A stretch of 64,000 bases of DNA from Neostapfia colusana (lineage: Eukaryota; Streptophyta; Magnoliopsida; Poales; Poaceae). Under the pieces are notes generated by a model, which ran no database searches, was not told the origin of the DNA, and saw only the letters and a program-made list of their open reading frames with translations. Below are positions 45,220-57,770 of this stretch, piece by piece; the first letter of the stretch is position 1, and every line of letters begins with the position of its first letter. The translations under genes were made by a program, and so were the position numbers. The DNA is taken from NCBI GenBank assembly GCA_030760725.1, contig JASWHV010000008.1, forward strand, positions 54,721,671 to 54,785,670. Reading direction: 5' to 3'.

Positions 45220-46115
45220 GCTGGCCACGTGGCGCCTTCGGAGCTCATCCCCGCAAAGGGGGAGAGGTCCGCCACTAACTAGACTACATGGCAGGCTTAG
45301 AGCTTGCCTATGTGAAAGGGGCGAGAGGGCCGACCCCGTGGGACACGTGTTGCCCCCGGAGCTAGCCTCTGCGGAAAAGCGAGGTCCAGTTCCGCAGGAC
45401 ACGTGTTGCCTTCGGAGCTAGTAACTGCAGAGAAGCGAGGCCCAGAACCGCGGGACACGTGTCGCTCTCGGAGCTCACCTCCGATAGGTCCGACCCGCGA
45501 GACACGTGTCACCCTCGGAGCTCACCTCTGAGAGGACCGACACTACTGGACACGTGTCATCCTCGGATCTCACCTCAGAGGAGAAGGTCCTGATGGACAC
45601 GTGTCGTCCTCGGAGCTCATCTCTGAGTAGAATTGAGATCCGGTGCTGCTAGGACACGTGGCACTATCGGAGCTCACCTCCGAAAAGAGGTGAGGTATGG
45701 CACTGACACACAGCACATTCAGAGCCACCTCCGAAGAGAGGGGAGGTCCGGCACCGACACGTGGCGTACGCGGAACTCGTCTCTGGAAAGAGGGGAGGTC
45801 CCGACCCACCAAACACATGGTGTACACGGAACTCGTCTAGGAAAGAGGGGAGGTCCCGACCCACCAGACACGTGGCGCACGTGGAGCTTGCCTCTGCAGA
45901 AGAGGGAGATCCCGCCCGCCAAACGCGTGGCGCACGCGGAGCTCACCTCCGAGGGAGAGGGAGGTCCCGCCCGCCAGACGCATGGCTCACGCGGAGATCA
46001 CCTCTGAGGGAGAGGGAGGTCCCGCCCGCCTGACACGCGGCGCAACCAGAGCTCGCCCTTGCGAAAAGGGGAGACCCAGGCCCCCGCTGGACACGTGGAG
46101 CCTCCGGAGCTTATC
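45220..46115 (+). repeat. G-box tandem array, G 5' LTR
   Basis: About 16 units of CACGTG (or CACATG, ACGCGTGG variants) with CGGAGCTCACCTCCGA-type hairpins and AGAGGGAGGTCCCGCCC spacers, roughly 40-58 bp apart. The right half is enriched in GCGCACGCGGAGCTC, giving GC-rich units unlike the left half. Confidence 0.88.
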
Positions 46116-46308
46116 CCTGCAGAAGGAAGAGTTCTTAAGGCAGTTTTTCCCCTGTACAAGAGCTCCCGATATAGAGGAAACTGACACGAATTATTCCACG
46201 TTGATTCTGCACCAGAATCGACTTGAGATAAGATATTAAGATCCAAAACACAAATCAAACAGGACTCTTATTTGAAATCCAATCGGAGGAGGAATCTTAT
46301 TTTTCGGT

Positions 46309-46316
46309 TATAAATA
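46309..46316 (+). promoter_or_regulatory. TATA box of G 5' LTR
   Basis: TATAAATA, followed by GAACC as in A and E. The 3' LTR copy is 54801-54808. Confidence 0.78.
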
Positions 46317-48490
46317 GAACCTGAAACAACCCCTTGGATGTAACATCTTTTCCAAGCCGATAACTTAGAGGCCCTAGCCCAAAACTTGCCGAGCTAAACC
46401 CCTTTGCCGGAGTTCAGTCGACGAAGAGCCGCCGACGAGCCCCGACACCAACACTGGAGGAGGAACAGACGATCTGTTTTAGGAGGAGGACCCCGAAGGA
46501 AGAAAGGTAGGTCTCCAGTACCACCTTACGACATCATCGCAGTTTTCTTTGCATCTGTTTCTTCGATCCCTTTGAACCAAAGCTCTTTCATGTGGACAGA
46601 ACACGTGTTGATCGGATTGATCTAGATCTTGAGTCAAGATCATCTCCACGTCCACACTTGATCCTTACATCTCTGTTCATCGTAAAACCATGCAAGCCAT
46701 GCAAGAACACGTAAAAACTGATAGAACCATAGGATCAGCATGCATATGCACCATTGCATATTGAGTAAGGATTGTGCGTAACATTGATTGCTGTAAATCT
46801 TGTATGTGTGTGATCGTTAGTAGAAGGACAAGCTCAGGGAGCTAACTACGAAGGATTTCAGCACCAAGATTTTGAGATCCAAGAGCAACAGAAACTACAG
46901 GAACAAGGCAAGTGCCCCTTGACCATATTGATCCTATGTTTTGGAAACTGTTTTGTTTGCAAAAACTGTTATGTTTGAGTCAACTTGATGGGGAACCCTT
47001 TTATAGGAGTTTACTAGTTTTGTGAACCACCCTTGTCGCCACGGAAGTGTATGAGTCGGGTATGGTCATTTTTACTTTTCTGCTTCGCTAATCTACGTGA
47101 TATGGGAAGCGATAGAATGTGTCTAGCTAACTGCGCTCGTATGAATAATGTTAATGAGAACTTAATGATAATGAACATGAATGAGGAGATCTAGGCAAGT
47201 TTGGTTTGTGAATGAGGTAGAACAAGATGGTGGTTTACTTGCCGTAGATCTAAGGACCGGTTCATGCCAGCACATGCCAGGATGACAGTGCCACCACAAG
47301 GCCAAATATGGGTGCGGCTTAGCTAACTAATTAGGTAAGTTGCTAGATTGTTATGGACCGTGGAAGGCGTGGGGAATGGGAGTCGAGTGAGGACTGCCCT
47401 GGGAACTGCATGGAACAAGAGGGGGCCCGTAGGTGGGAGAATTGGAGATTCTAGCCCGCTGGTGAAACCTTAGTGAGTCCATACATCTAGTAGCCCCTTT
47501 GTAAAGGCTATTTTGTGATCTCTTGTCCATACACCGACGGTTGTGTACTGATATAATGGAGGTTCTGCAGTCGTCGATGGGTGATGAAATCACAAACTTG
47601 GGGGTAAAGTGGTGCAAACTCTGCAGGGTCTAAAACTATCATGATAGTCGTGCTTCTGGTCACAAGCGCCTGGCCAACTCACATGATTATATGGGATGGT
47701 TAATGGGATGGTATTTAAATGGTATTTGGTTTGGTTATGGTCTGGTCTTTGGAAAAGTTTCCGGACTGTTGAGTCCGGGTGATGAGAACGGTTTCATGAC
47801 TGTTGAGTCATGATAATGAACTTTGGTCTCAGATAAGAGACGGAATTTACTATGAGATGAGATGGTAGTGAATACGAGATGGTATTCATGAGCATGAGGA
47901 AATTTGGGAAAGAATAATGTCTGGATGAGACATGGAAGGTGGTGAATCGTAAAGGAGGTATGTTGATGTTTAATATGTTGGGATTACATTCATATAAAGC
48001 TAGTTGCTGTATTTATCATGGTTTGTGAAATAAACTCGCTTTTCTGCAATGAGCCTTTTATACCTACCTTGTTGTAAGCTACATGTCATACTTTCCGCAC
48101 TTGCTGAGTACGTCATGTACTCACCCTTGCATTATCATACATCATCGGCAACAGGAGAGGAGTAGTTTGAAGAGCGTGTGAAATATTAGGTGTGAGATCC
48201 ACCATCAACCTTGCCTATGGAATATGGAGATGAAGCCGCTGCTTCCATATTTAGTTTGCTTCCGCAATAGTTAGAAGACTTCCGCTGCTAAAATAAGACT
48301 TCCGCTGCTAGAATAGATTTGAGATTTCCGCTGCAATAGACATTTATGTAATAAAGAATTTGAACACTATCCATTCGTGGTTATATATTCTGAATTCAGT
48401 TTGTGGATGATATGTGTATGTGTGATGAACGTCCTGGGCACACATATGCATCAGTCCGGGTTCCGTGGTTTTTCCACAGAACGTGGGCGT

Positions 48491-48801
48491 CACAGATTGG
48501 TATCAGAGCCACGGTTGATTGTAGGTCACACACCTAGATAGGTCACAGATTGGCACCAGAAGCCACGGTTGACCGTAGGTCACAAGACTAGATAGAAATC
48601 ATAGATTGGTAATAGAGCTGCCACATTGACCATAAGACGAAGGCCTAGTAACAGAATGATATTAGAAGCCACGCTGACGTAGGATGCAAGCCTAGGATGC
48701 ATAGGTTGGCATTGGAACCACCTTAACCGTACGGTGCAAGCCTAGGTAGAAACCATAGTTGGATCACAGATTGGTAGTCACAGATTCACATATTGGTATC
48801 A
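48491..48801 (+). repeat. Decayed tandem array of primer-binding-site units, element G
   Basis: The unit CACAGATTGGTATCAGAGCC-ACGGTTGACCGTAGGTCACAAGCCTAGATAG (about 50-57 bp) recurs about five and a half times: starts near 48491, 48543, 48600, 48651, 48700 and 48762. Only the first copy, next to the LTR, has a clean TTGGTATCAGAGCC (48497-48510). Element A has one unit at the same place, so the array arose in G or its lineage. Confidence 0.85.
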
Positions 48802-49074
48802 CCCCAAACCACATAGGACTCCCGTGGAACGAAGCCTTGAATAGGAGTTGTGTGTTGAAACTTTTGTGATGATTGTTTGTGCTTGGGTGCTTAGTGTGAG
48901 CCGTGGGACGCTTCAGCGTTGTCCATAACCACACATAGTAGGGAGATGTGAGATGCTTCGGCATGTGTTCACATCCTCATACAATAGAAGATACGTAGTT
49001 CATGCCCTTGATGCATATAGTTGGGGAATCCATTTAAACTCCTAACCTCTATTCTACTCAACTCTCTCTCACAG
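48802..49074 (+). other. Untranslated leader of element G, end part
   Basis: About 270 bp, similar to 7040-7342 of A. It ends CTCTCTCTCACAG directly before the gag ATG, matching a plant 3' splice site. Confidence 0.6.
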
Positions 49075-50262
49075 ATGGTGAGAGGAAACGCCGGCCGTCA
49101 AGGGAGGAACGTCCGTGGCAACCCGGAACCACAAGAGGGTGGTCACGACGAAGTTCCTGAGGAGGTTAACCACAGGGCTGGTGCAAAAAACTTGGAACGG
49201 TTGATGGCTATGCAGAACCAGCTTATGCAAACAATGATCCAAACTTTAGGTCAGCTGCAAGCCAACAACAACAACCCCGTTCCTGCACCACCGCCACCAC
49301 CACCGCCACCACCGCCGGCTCATAACAGACTGGGAGAGTTCATGAGGACTCGACCGCCTACTTTTATCACAAGCTAGTGATCCCATGGAGGCCGACGATT
49401 GGTTGAAGTCCATGGAGAAGAAGCTTGCCATAGTTCAGTGCAATGACCGAGAGAAAGTTCTCTTCACATCGCACCAACTTATGGGAGCAGCCGCTGACTG
49501 GTGGGATGCTCTATGCAACACTCATGTCAACCAGGAGATGATCACTTGGGCTGAGTTCAATGAGAGTTTCCGCTCTCATTACGTCCTTGTTGGTGTCATG
49601 ATGCTGAAAAGGCAGGAGTTTGAAAGTCTCCGCCAAGGCAGAAAGAGCGTGAATGAGTACCTCAACAAGTTCATGCAACTGTCACGGTAATGCCCCCAAA
49701 GATGTCAACTCAGACCAACGGAAGCAGTACCTGTTCATGAGAGGGTTGAACAATGAGATCCAAGTTCAGCTCCTCAACAATGACTATGCGAGCTTCCAGA
49801 AGCTAGTTGACAAAGCCATAGTGGTTGAGAGCAAGATCTGGGAGATCGAGCAAGAGGGCAAAAGAAAAATGCCTTACCAGCCACAAGGGAGCAACGTACG
49901 CCCTCGGTACATGCCCCCAGCTGCACCACAGTATAGCTCGACCCTTTCTACTTTTTGCCCTAATCAACCGCCGCAGCAACATCCCGTTGTGCAAGCACCC
50001 CATGTGCCTTTGCCTCCGGCGCCTCGTCCTAACATGGGCGCCCCTGTTCAAAACCCCCGCCCAACGTCCCGCTGTCTTGGGCAACAAGGCATGCTTTGCA
50101 TGCAGAGAAACATGACACTTCACAAGTCAGTGTCCGAGGAAAGGTGCTGGACAGCCGAGCAACGTGCCCAAGCAGAACGCACGGCCGAACGGAGGAGCTA
50201 TGCAAGGAAACCGTGGGCAGCAGAACTATGCTCGTGGCAACGTGAACCATGTTTCTGCTGAG
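49075..50262 (+). pseudogene. gag of element G (broken)
   Basis: MVRGNAGRQGRN start, proline run, PPTF..., MEADDWLKSMEKKLA, LMGAAADWWDA capsid motifs and a decayed knuckle (ACFACRET-HF). Breaks: one-base gain near 49367, one-base gain near 49690, and frame changes between about 50050 and 50164. The CCHC second half is lost to the frame change. Confidence 0.85.
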
Positions 50263-52734
50263 GAAGCGCAACAAGTTGAGGACGTCGTTATTGGTATGTT
50301 CCTTGCCAACTCCAACCCAGCCACCATTCTATTTGATTCCGGAGCATCGCATTCATTCATATCATCCAAGTATGTTGTCAAGTATAATCTACCCATATCA
50401 CACTTGAAATATACTATGTTGGTTAATTCTCCCGGTTGAGAGATGAGGACAAATATAGTATGTCCAAAAGTAAACCTTAAAATAAGGGGGATAGACTTCC
50501 TTGCCAACCTCATTGTCTTGGACTCCCAAGGGCTTGACATAATACTCGGAATGGATTGGTTAAGCAAGCACAACAGAGTAATCCAATGTGCTAAGAGGAG
50601 CGTGCAGTTGACAAACGAGCACGGTACCCGCATTGAGTTTGAGTCAGCCCAACCTACAACCGAGAAGGCAACGTTGAACCACGTCGAAGGAGCAACATTG
50701 GAAAGCATTCCAGTGGTTCAAGAATTCTCGGACGTATTCCCGGAAGAACTTCCAGGTATGCCACCTGACAGGGACATTGAGTTTTCCATTGACTTGGTAC
50801 CCAGAACTGCACCTATAGAAAAGAGACCGTATAGGATGCCCGTTAATGAACTAGTGGAGCTCAAGAAGCAGATTCAGGAGCAGCTAGAGAAGGGTTTTAT
50901 ACGTCCAAGTTCGTCACCATGGGGAGCCCCCGTGCTCTTCGTAGACAAGAAGGATGGGATCCAGAGGATGTGTGTGGATTATAGGTCTCTCAACGAGGTG
51001 ACGATCAAGAATAAATACCCGCTGCCCCGAATAGAGGACCTGTTTGACCAAATGAAAGGAGCCCGAGTCTTCTCCAAGATTGATCTTCGGTCGGGATACT
51101 TCCAGCTGAAGATTAAACCCTCCGACATACCCAAAACTGCCTTTCGAACAGGGTATGGTTCGTATGAATATACCGTTATGTCTTTTGGGTTAACAAATGC
51201 ACCCGCATCCTTCATTTACCTCATGAACAAAGTCTTCATGGAGTACTTGGACAAGTTCGTCATGGTTTTCATCGACGATATCATGGTGTATTCAAAAAGT
51301 GAGGAAGAACATGAAGAACACTTGAGATTGACATTACAGAAGCTGTGGGAGCATCAATTGTATGCCAAGCTCAGCAAGTGTCAATTTTGGCTAAAGGAGA
51401 TATCGTTCTTAGGCCACATCATCTCCGAGGAAGGAGTATCGGTTGATCCCGGAAAAGTGGGAGATGTTCTTAAATGGAACCAACCGCCGAACGTGAGGGA
51501 CATTTGGAGTTTTCTTGGGATGGCCGGATACTACCGCCGGTTCATCAAGGAATTCTCCAAGATAGCAAAGCCTATGACGGAGTTGCTAACGAAGGGAAAA
51601 GCCTTCCAATGGACCCCAGCATGCCAAGAAAGCTTTGAGGAGCTCAAGAAAAGGCTAACCACAACACCGGTTAATGTATTGCCGGATGTGAGCAAGAGCT
51701 TCGACATATATTGTGATGCATTAAGACAAGGGCTTGGATGTGTGCTCACGCAAGAAGGACAAGTGGTAGCCTATGCCTCAAGGCAACTCAAGAAACACGA
51801 GCTAAATTACCCCACACATGACTTGGAACTAGAAGCCGTGTTACATGCCTTGAAGATTTGGAGACATTACATCCTTGGCCACCGATGTGAGATCTATACG
51901 GATCATAAAAGCCTCAAGTACATATTCACCCAAACGGATTTGAATTTGAGGCAACGTCGATGGTTGGAACTCATCAAGGATTATGATGTTGGAATCAACT
52001 ATCACCCCGGGAAGGCCAATGTAGTAGCTGATGCATTGAGCCGGAAGGGAGCATGTCACCATCTCACGGTTCGGGAGCTACCACCCGAGCTACGCAAGGA
52101 GTTTGAACGGTTACATCTCGGGTTTTTGAACAAGATGGAAGTAATGGGACTTCATTCTTTGCTAGAGCAAGATATAAGAGATAGCCAAGCAACGGATTAA
52201 GAAATCAAGGAGATCAAAGAGAGAATCCGACAAGGCATAGAGAAGGACATCAAGGAAGACGAGAAGGGTACGCTTTGGCTAGGGAAAAGGATTTGTGTGC
52301 CTAACGTGAAGCACATCCACGGCACGATACTAAAGGAGGCACGTGATTCACCTTATTCCATACATCCCGGAAGTACAAAGATGTACAAGGATTTGAAGAC
52401 TTGTTATTGGTGGGATGGTATGAAAAGGGACATAGCTGAGTATGTTGCCCTATGCGACACATGCCAACGGGTGAAGGACGAACATCAAAAACCCACTGGA
52501 CTGTTGCAACCATTGAAGGTACCCGAGTGGAAGTGGGAAGACATCAGTATGGATTTCATCGTCGGATTACCACGTACTCGATCGTGTTACGACTCCATCG
52601 GGGTTATCGTGGACCAGTTGACGAAAACCGCTCATTTTCTTCCTGTTAAAACCACATACCGCGTCGCAGAACTAGCCGAGCTATACATGGAGCAAATCGT
52701 GTGCCGTCATGGAGTCCCGAAGAGGATAGTTTAA
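50263..52734 (+). pseudogene. Protease, RT, RNase H and integrase N-part of element G
   Basis: One frame broken by three nonsense codons: TGA 50437-50439 (Gly codon in A), TAA 52198-52200 and TAA 52732-52734. Protease ILFDSGASHSF is intact. RT has FSKIDLRSGYFQL and VMVFIDDIMVYSK; RNase H has IYCDALRQGLG (S to L after the Asp), YTDHKSLKY and VADALSRK; integrase has the zinc site (IHPGS... CDTCQRVK) and ISMDFIVGL. Confidence 0.87.
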
Positions 52735-53600
52735 GACCGAGGTACCCAATTTACCTCTAGGTTCTGGAAGAAGCTACAGGAAGCTATGGGTACAAGACTG
52801 AATTTTAGCTCTGCTTACCACCCGCGGACTGATGGAAAAACCAAATTTTGGAGGACATGTTGAGAGCCTGTGCCTTGAAACATGGACGTAGTTGGGATAA
52901 GAGCTTGATGTACGCTGAGTTCTCATACAACAACAGCTACCAAGCTAGCTTGAAGATGTTACTTTTTGAAGAATTATACGGTAGACGGTGTAGAACGTCG
53001 TTGTTCTGGAACGAGGCCAGAGAGAACCAAGTGTTTGGACCTGAAGTGCTGCAAGAGGCTGAGAAGCAAGTCCAAACAATACGGGAGAACTTCAAGGCCG
53101 CTCAGTCACGATATAAAGGCTATGCGGACAATAGGCGAAGAAAGTTGACCTTCAAAGTAGGAGACTTCGTATACCTTAAGGTATTCCCTATCCGTGGCCA
53201 ACGACGTTTCAACGTCAAGGGCAAACTAGCACCTCGCTATATCGGGCCATTGAAGATTTTGGGTAAGGGAGGAGAAGTAGCCTACCAACTAGAGCTCCCA
53301 ACGCACCTCTCCGACGTGCATGACGTATTTCACGTATCCCAGCTCTAGAAGTGCTTGAGAGTACCAGAAGAACAAGTACCGATGGATGAGCTTGAACTTC
53401 AAGAGGATCTGACCTATATAGAGCATCCTGTCTGAATTTTGGACATGAAGGAAAGGGTATGAGGAATAAAGGGATCCGATGGTGCAAGGTACAATGGAAA
53501 CATCACATAGAGGCTGAAGCTACATGGGAGCGTGAGGAAGACCTCAAGACAGAATTCCCTCATCTATTCTCCACTATCGAATCTCGAGGGCGAGATTCAA
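52735..53600 (+). pseudogene. Integrase C-part and chromodomain of element G
   Basis: A deletion of about 13 bp near 52830 removes most of the TDGQTERTN motif and with it the catalytic Glu. After it, 52848-53348 is open (LEDMLRACALKHG... GKLAPRYIGPLKIL... DVFHVSQL), then TAG at 53346-53348 and a decayed chromodomain (QEDLTY, EATWEREEDLKTEFPH) with more stops near 53434 and 53461. Confidence 0.85.
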
Positions 53601-53602
53601 TT

Positions 53603-53615
53603 TAAGGGGGGTAGG
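53603..53615 (+). other. Polypurine tract of element G
   Basis: AAGGGGGGTAGG followed by TT and the LTR start; same as in A. Confidence 0.88.
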
Positions 53616-53774
53616 TTTGTAGCACCCTCAGTTTCATATTAATGCATGCATTCATATTTCATGTAGAGAAACTATTTTAAACGAAGTGGAAACAGAGAAA
53701 GAATCAAAAAGATAGCCAAAAAGAGCTATTTCCAGTTCACCAAGAGCGCTGAAGACACTTTCCGCGGCCCGCTG

Positions 53775-54605
53775 GCCACGTGGCGCCTTCGGAGCTCATC
53801 CCCACAAAGGGGGAGAGGTCCGCCGCTAACTAGGCTACGTGGCAGGCTTCGATCTTGCCTCTGTTAAAGGTGCGAGAGGGCCGACCCCGTGGGACACGTG
53901 TTGCCCCCGGAGCTAGCCTCTGCGGAAAAGTGAGGTCCAGTTCCGCAAGACACGTGTTGCCTTCGGAGCTAGTCACTGCGGAGAAGCGAGGCCCAGAACC
54001 GCGGGATACGTGTCGCTCTCGGAGCTCACCTCCGAGAGGTCCGATCCACGAGACACGTGTCACCCTCGGAGCTCACCTCCGAGAGGACCGACACTACTGG
54101 ACACGTGTCATCCTCGGAGCTCACCTCATAGGAGAAGGTCCTGATGGACACGTGTCGTCCTCAGAGCTCATCTCTGAGCAGAATGGAGATCCGGTGCTGC
54201 TAGGACACGTGGCACTATCGGAGCTCACCTCCGAAAAGAGGGGAGTTCCGGCACCGACATGTGGAATACGCGGAACTCGTCTCTGGAAAGAGGGGAGGTC
54301 CCGACCCACCAGACACGTGGCATACGCGGAAATTGTCTCTGGAAAGAGGGGAGGTCCCGACCCACCAAACACGTGGTGCACGCGGAGCTCGCCTCTGCAG
54401 AAGAGGGAGGTCCCGCCCGGCAGACGCGTAGCGCACGCGGAGCTCACCTCCGAGGGAGAGGGAGGTCCCGTCCACTAGACGCGTGGCGCACGCGGAGCTC
54501 ACCTCTGAGGAAGAGGGAGGTCCCGCCCGCCTGACACGCGGCGCAACCAGAGCTCGCCCTTGCGGAAAAGGGAGACTCAGGCCCCCGCTGGACACGTGGA
54601 GCCTC
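53775..54605 (+). repeat. G-box tandem array, G 3' LTR
   Basis: Same organisation as the 5' copy with about one unit fewer near 54240 (the 5' copy has an extra segment around 45700-45765). Confidence 0.88.
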
Positions 54606-56575
54606 CGGACTGCGGAAGGACGAGTTCTTAAGCAGTTTTTCCCCTGTACAAGAGCTCCCGGTACAGAGGAAACCGACATGAATTCTTCCACGTTGATTCT
54701 GCACCAGAATTGATTTGAGATAAGATATTAAGATCCAAAACACAAATCAAACAGGACTCTTATTTGAAAAGCAATCGGAGGAGGACTCTTCTTTTCCGGT
54801 TATAAATAGAACCCGAAACAACCCCTTGGTCGTAACATCTTTTCCAAGCCGATAACTTAGAGGCCGTAGCCCCAAACACGCCGAGCTAAACCCCTTTGCC
54901 AGAGTTCAGTCGACGAAGAGTCGCCGACGAGCCCCGACACCAACACTGGAGGAGGAACAGACGATCTGTTTTAGGAGGACCCCGAAGGAAGAAAGGTAGG
55001 TCTCCAGTACCACCTTACGACATCATCACGGTTTTCTTTGCATCTGTTTCTTCGATCCCTTCGAACCAAAGCTCTTTCATGTGGACAGATCACGTGTTGA
55101 TCGGATTGATCTAGATCTTTAGTCAAAATCATCTCTACGTCCACACTTGATCCTTACATCTCTGTTCATCGTAAAACCATGCAAGCCATGCAAGAACACG
55201 TAAAAACTGATAGAACCATAGGATCAGCATGCATATGCACCATTGCATCTTGAGTAAGGATTGTGCGTAATATTGATTGCTGTAAATCTTGTATGTGTGT
55301 GATCGTTAGTAGAAGGACAAGCTCAGGGAGCTAACTACGAAGGATTTCAGCACCAAGATTTTGAGATCCAAGAGCAACAGAAACCACAGGAACAAGGCAA
55401 GTGCCCCTTGACCATATTGATCCCATGTTTTGGAAACTGTTTTGTTTGCAAAAACTGTTATGTTTGAGTCAACTTGATGGGAAACCCTTTTATAGGAGTT
55501 TACTAGTTTTGTGAACCACCCTTGTTGCCACGGAAGTTTATGAGTCGGGTATGGTCGTTTTTACTTTTCTGCTTCACTAATCTACGGGATATGGGAAGCG
55601 ATAGAATGTGGCTATCTAACTGCACTCGTATAAATAATGTTAATGAGAACTTAATGATAATGAACATGAATCGGGGGAGATCTAGGCAAGTTTGGTTTGT
55701 GAATGAGGTAGAACGAGATGGTGGTTTACTTGCCGTAGATCTAAGGACCGGTTGATGCTAGCACATGCCAGGATGACAGTGCCACCACAAGGCCAAATAT
55801 GGGTGCGGCTTAGCTGACTAATTAGGTAAGTTGCTAGATTGTTATGGACCGTGGAAGGCACGGGGAATGGGAGTCGAGTGAGGACTGCCCAGGGAACTGC
55901 ATGGCACAAGAGGGAGCCCGTAGGTGGGAGAATTGGAGATTCTAGCCTGCTGGTGAAACCTTTGTGAGTCCATACATCTAGTAGCCCCTTTGTAAAGGCT
56001 ATTTTGTGATCTCTTGGCCATACACCGACGGTTGTGTACTGGTATAATGGAGGTTCTGCAGTCGCCGACAGGTGACGAAATCACAAACTTGTGGGTAAAG
56101 TGGTGCAAACTCTGCAGGGTCTAAAACTATCATGATAGTCGTGCTTCCGGTCACAAGCGCCTGGCCAACTCACATTATTATATGGGATGGTTAATGGGAT
56201 GGTATTTGAATGGTATTTAGTTTGTTTATGGTCTGGTGTTTGGAAAAGTTTCGGGACTATTGAGTCTTGGTGATGAGAACGGTTTCATGACTGTTGAGTC
56301 ATGATAATGAACTTTGGTCTCGGATAAGAGACGGAATTGACTATGAGATGAGATGGTAGTGAATACGAGATGGTATTCATGAGCATGAGGAAATTTGGGA
56401 AAGAATAATGTCTGGATGAGACATGGAAGGTGGTGAATCATAAAGGAGGTATGTTAATGTTTAATATGTTGGGATTACATTCACATAAAGCTAGTTGTTG
56501 TATTTATCATGGTTTGTGAAATAAACTCTGCTTTTCTGCAATGAGCCTTTTATATCTACCTTGTTGTAAGCTACA

Positions 56576-57350
56576 TGTAACACCCCAAAATCCTGTTAAG
56601 AGGGGAATTTAAAAATTTTTGGACGTGTTGCATGTTTTGCAACAATTTAAATTCAAACTGGAATTCAATTTAAACTCAAAACAGAAAAGAAATAGAAAAA
56701 AAAAGAAAACAGAAAAAAACCGGCCAGTGGGCCGAAACCCACCAGCCGGCCCACCCTGCTCCGCGCCAGCCCGCAGCCGCGCGCGCCCCCATCCTCCCAC
56801 TGACAGGCGGGGCCCGCCAGCTTTTCTTCTTCCTCGCGCCCGCGCCGCGATCGGCCGGACTCTCTCACCCGAATCAAAACCGATCGGGAATTCTCGCGTA
56901 TCCCAGCCGATTTCCGGACCCCGAAGAATCCAGCTCGATCTAAACCAACCCGCCGCCCTCCCCCGTCTATAAAAACCCCGGCCTCGTTCTGTTTTTCTCA
57001 CGCGATCCGCCGTTTTTACTCCGGTGAGAACCCGAGCCCCTCCGGTCAAGATAATGAGGTGGTGTATAATGACCAAGACTTTAGACCCGAAGAAGGTTTC
57101 TAGGTTCATGGAGACCCCCGGGCAACACCTATGAAGGAGCCCACAAGAATAATATTCCGCTGCTAGATTATTTATTTGTGATGAATATATTATCGTCCAT
57201 CGAGACATATGCTATGTAAGACTTATTTATATTCGACACCTGGCTTGTAATAAATGATGCTTCACTATTTGTCATCACATGTATGAGAAAATGATCCTGG
57301 CATACATGTGATATTCACTCGGTTGTTCTTCAGAGATACTGGGGGTGACA
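56576..57350 (+). mobile_element. C3: C-family solo LTR with large internal deletion
   Basis: Flanked by CTACA at 56571-56575 and 57351-57355. It starts TGTAACACCCC and ends GGGGTGACA. It matches C1 382-877 and then 3522-3829: about 2.6 kb is missing, joined at TCCGGTCAAG near 57044 where both sides share GG. TATA at 56968-56975. Block 3 (...DFRPEEGF) is kept but blocks 1 and 2 and the hairpin are gone. Confidence 0.92.
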
Positions 57351-57770
57351 CTACATGTCATACTTTCCGCACTTGCTGAGTACGTCATGTACTCACCCTT
57401 ACATTATCATACATCATCAGGAACAGGAGAGGAGTACTTTGAAGAGAGTGTGGAATATTAGGCGTGAGATCCACCATCAACCTTGCCTGTGGAATATGGA
57501 GATGAAGCCGCTGCTGCCATATTTAGTTTGCTTCCGCAATAGTTAGAAGACTTCCGCTGCTAAAATAAGACTTCCGCTGCTAGAATAGATTTGAGATTTC
57601 CGCTGCAATAGACATTTATGTAATAAAGTATTTGAACACTATCCATTCGTGGTTATATATTATGAATTTAGTTTGTGGATGATATGTGTATGTGTGATGA
57701 ACGTCCTGGGCACACATATGCATCAGTCCGGGTTCCGTGGTTTTTCCACAGAACGTGGGCGTCACACATT

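Larger units (their letters stand above)
45091..48494 (+). repeat. Element G 5' LTR (first 23 bp missing)
   Basis: Matches the 3' LTR from its 24th base. Contains the G-box array (about 45220-46115), TATA 46309-46316, leader to an AAAG|GTAGG donor near 46506, block 2 (46824-46907), conserved TAAGGACCGGTTCATG (near 47251), CCTTTGTAAAGG (near 47497), hairpin 48105-48123, block 3 with a TAG at the third codon (48155-48189), CTTCCGCTG words (48259-48330), and ends GGGCGTCACA. Confidence 0.9.
45091..57766 (+). mobile_element. Element G: full-length Tekay-like Ty3/gypsy retrotransposon
   Basis: 5' LTR 45091-48494, primer site 48497-48510, broken gag-pol to about 53600, polypurine tract 53603-53615, 3' LTR 53618-57766 with C3 inside. 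It lies in the gag leader of D; the right flank is CATTG and the left keeps CATT next to a truncated LTR start. LTRs differ by about 4% in a 300-bp stretch that I compared. Closest relative in the window is A; together they show where each has breaks. Confidence 0.92.
53618..57766 (+). repeat. Element G 3' LTR (holds C3)
   Basis: Starts TGTAGCACCCTCAG, ends GTGGGCGTCACA, then CATTG. Own length about 3,369 bp after removing C3 and its duplication. G-box array about 53775-54605, TATA 54801-54808, block 2 55313-55396, block 3 57427-57461. The LTR resumes after C3 at CTACATGTCATACTTTCC. Confidence 0.92.
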
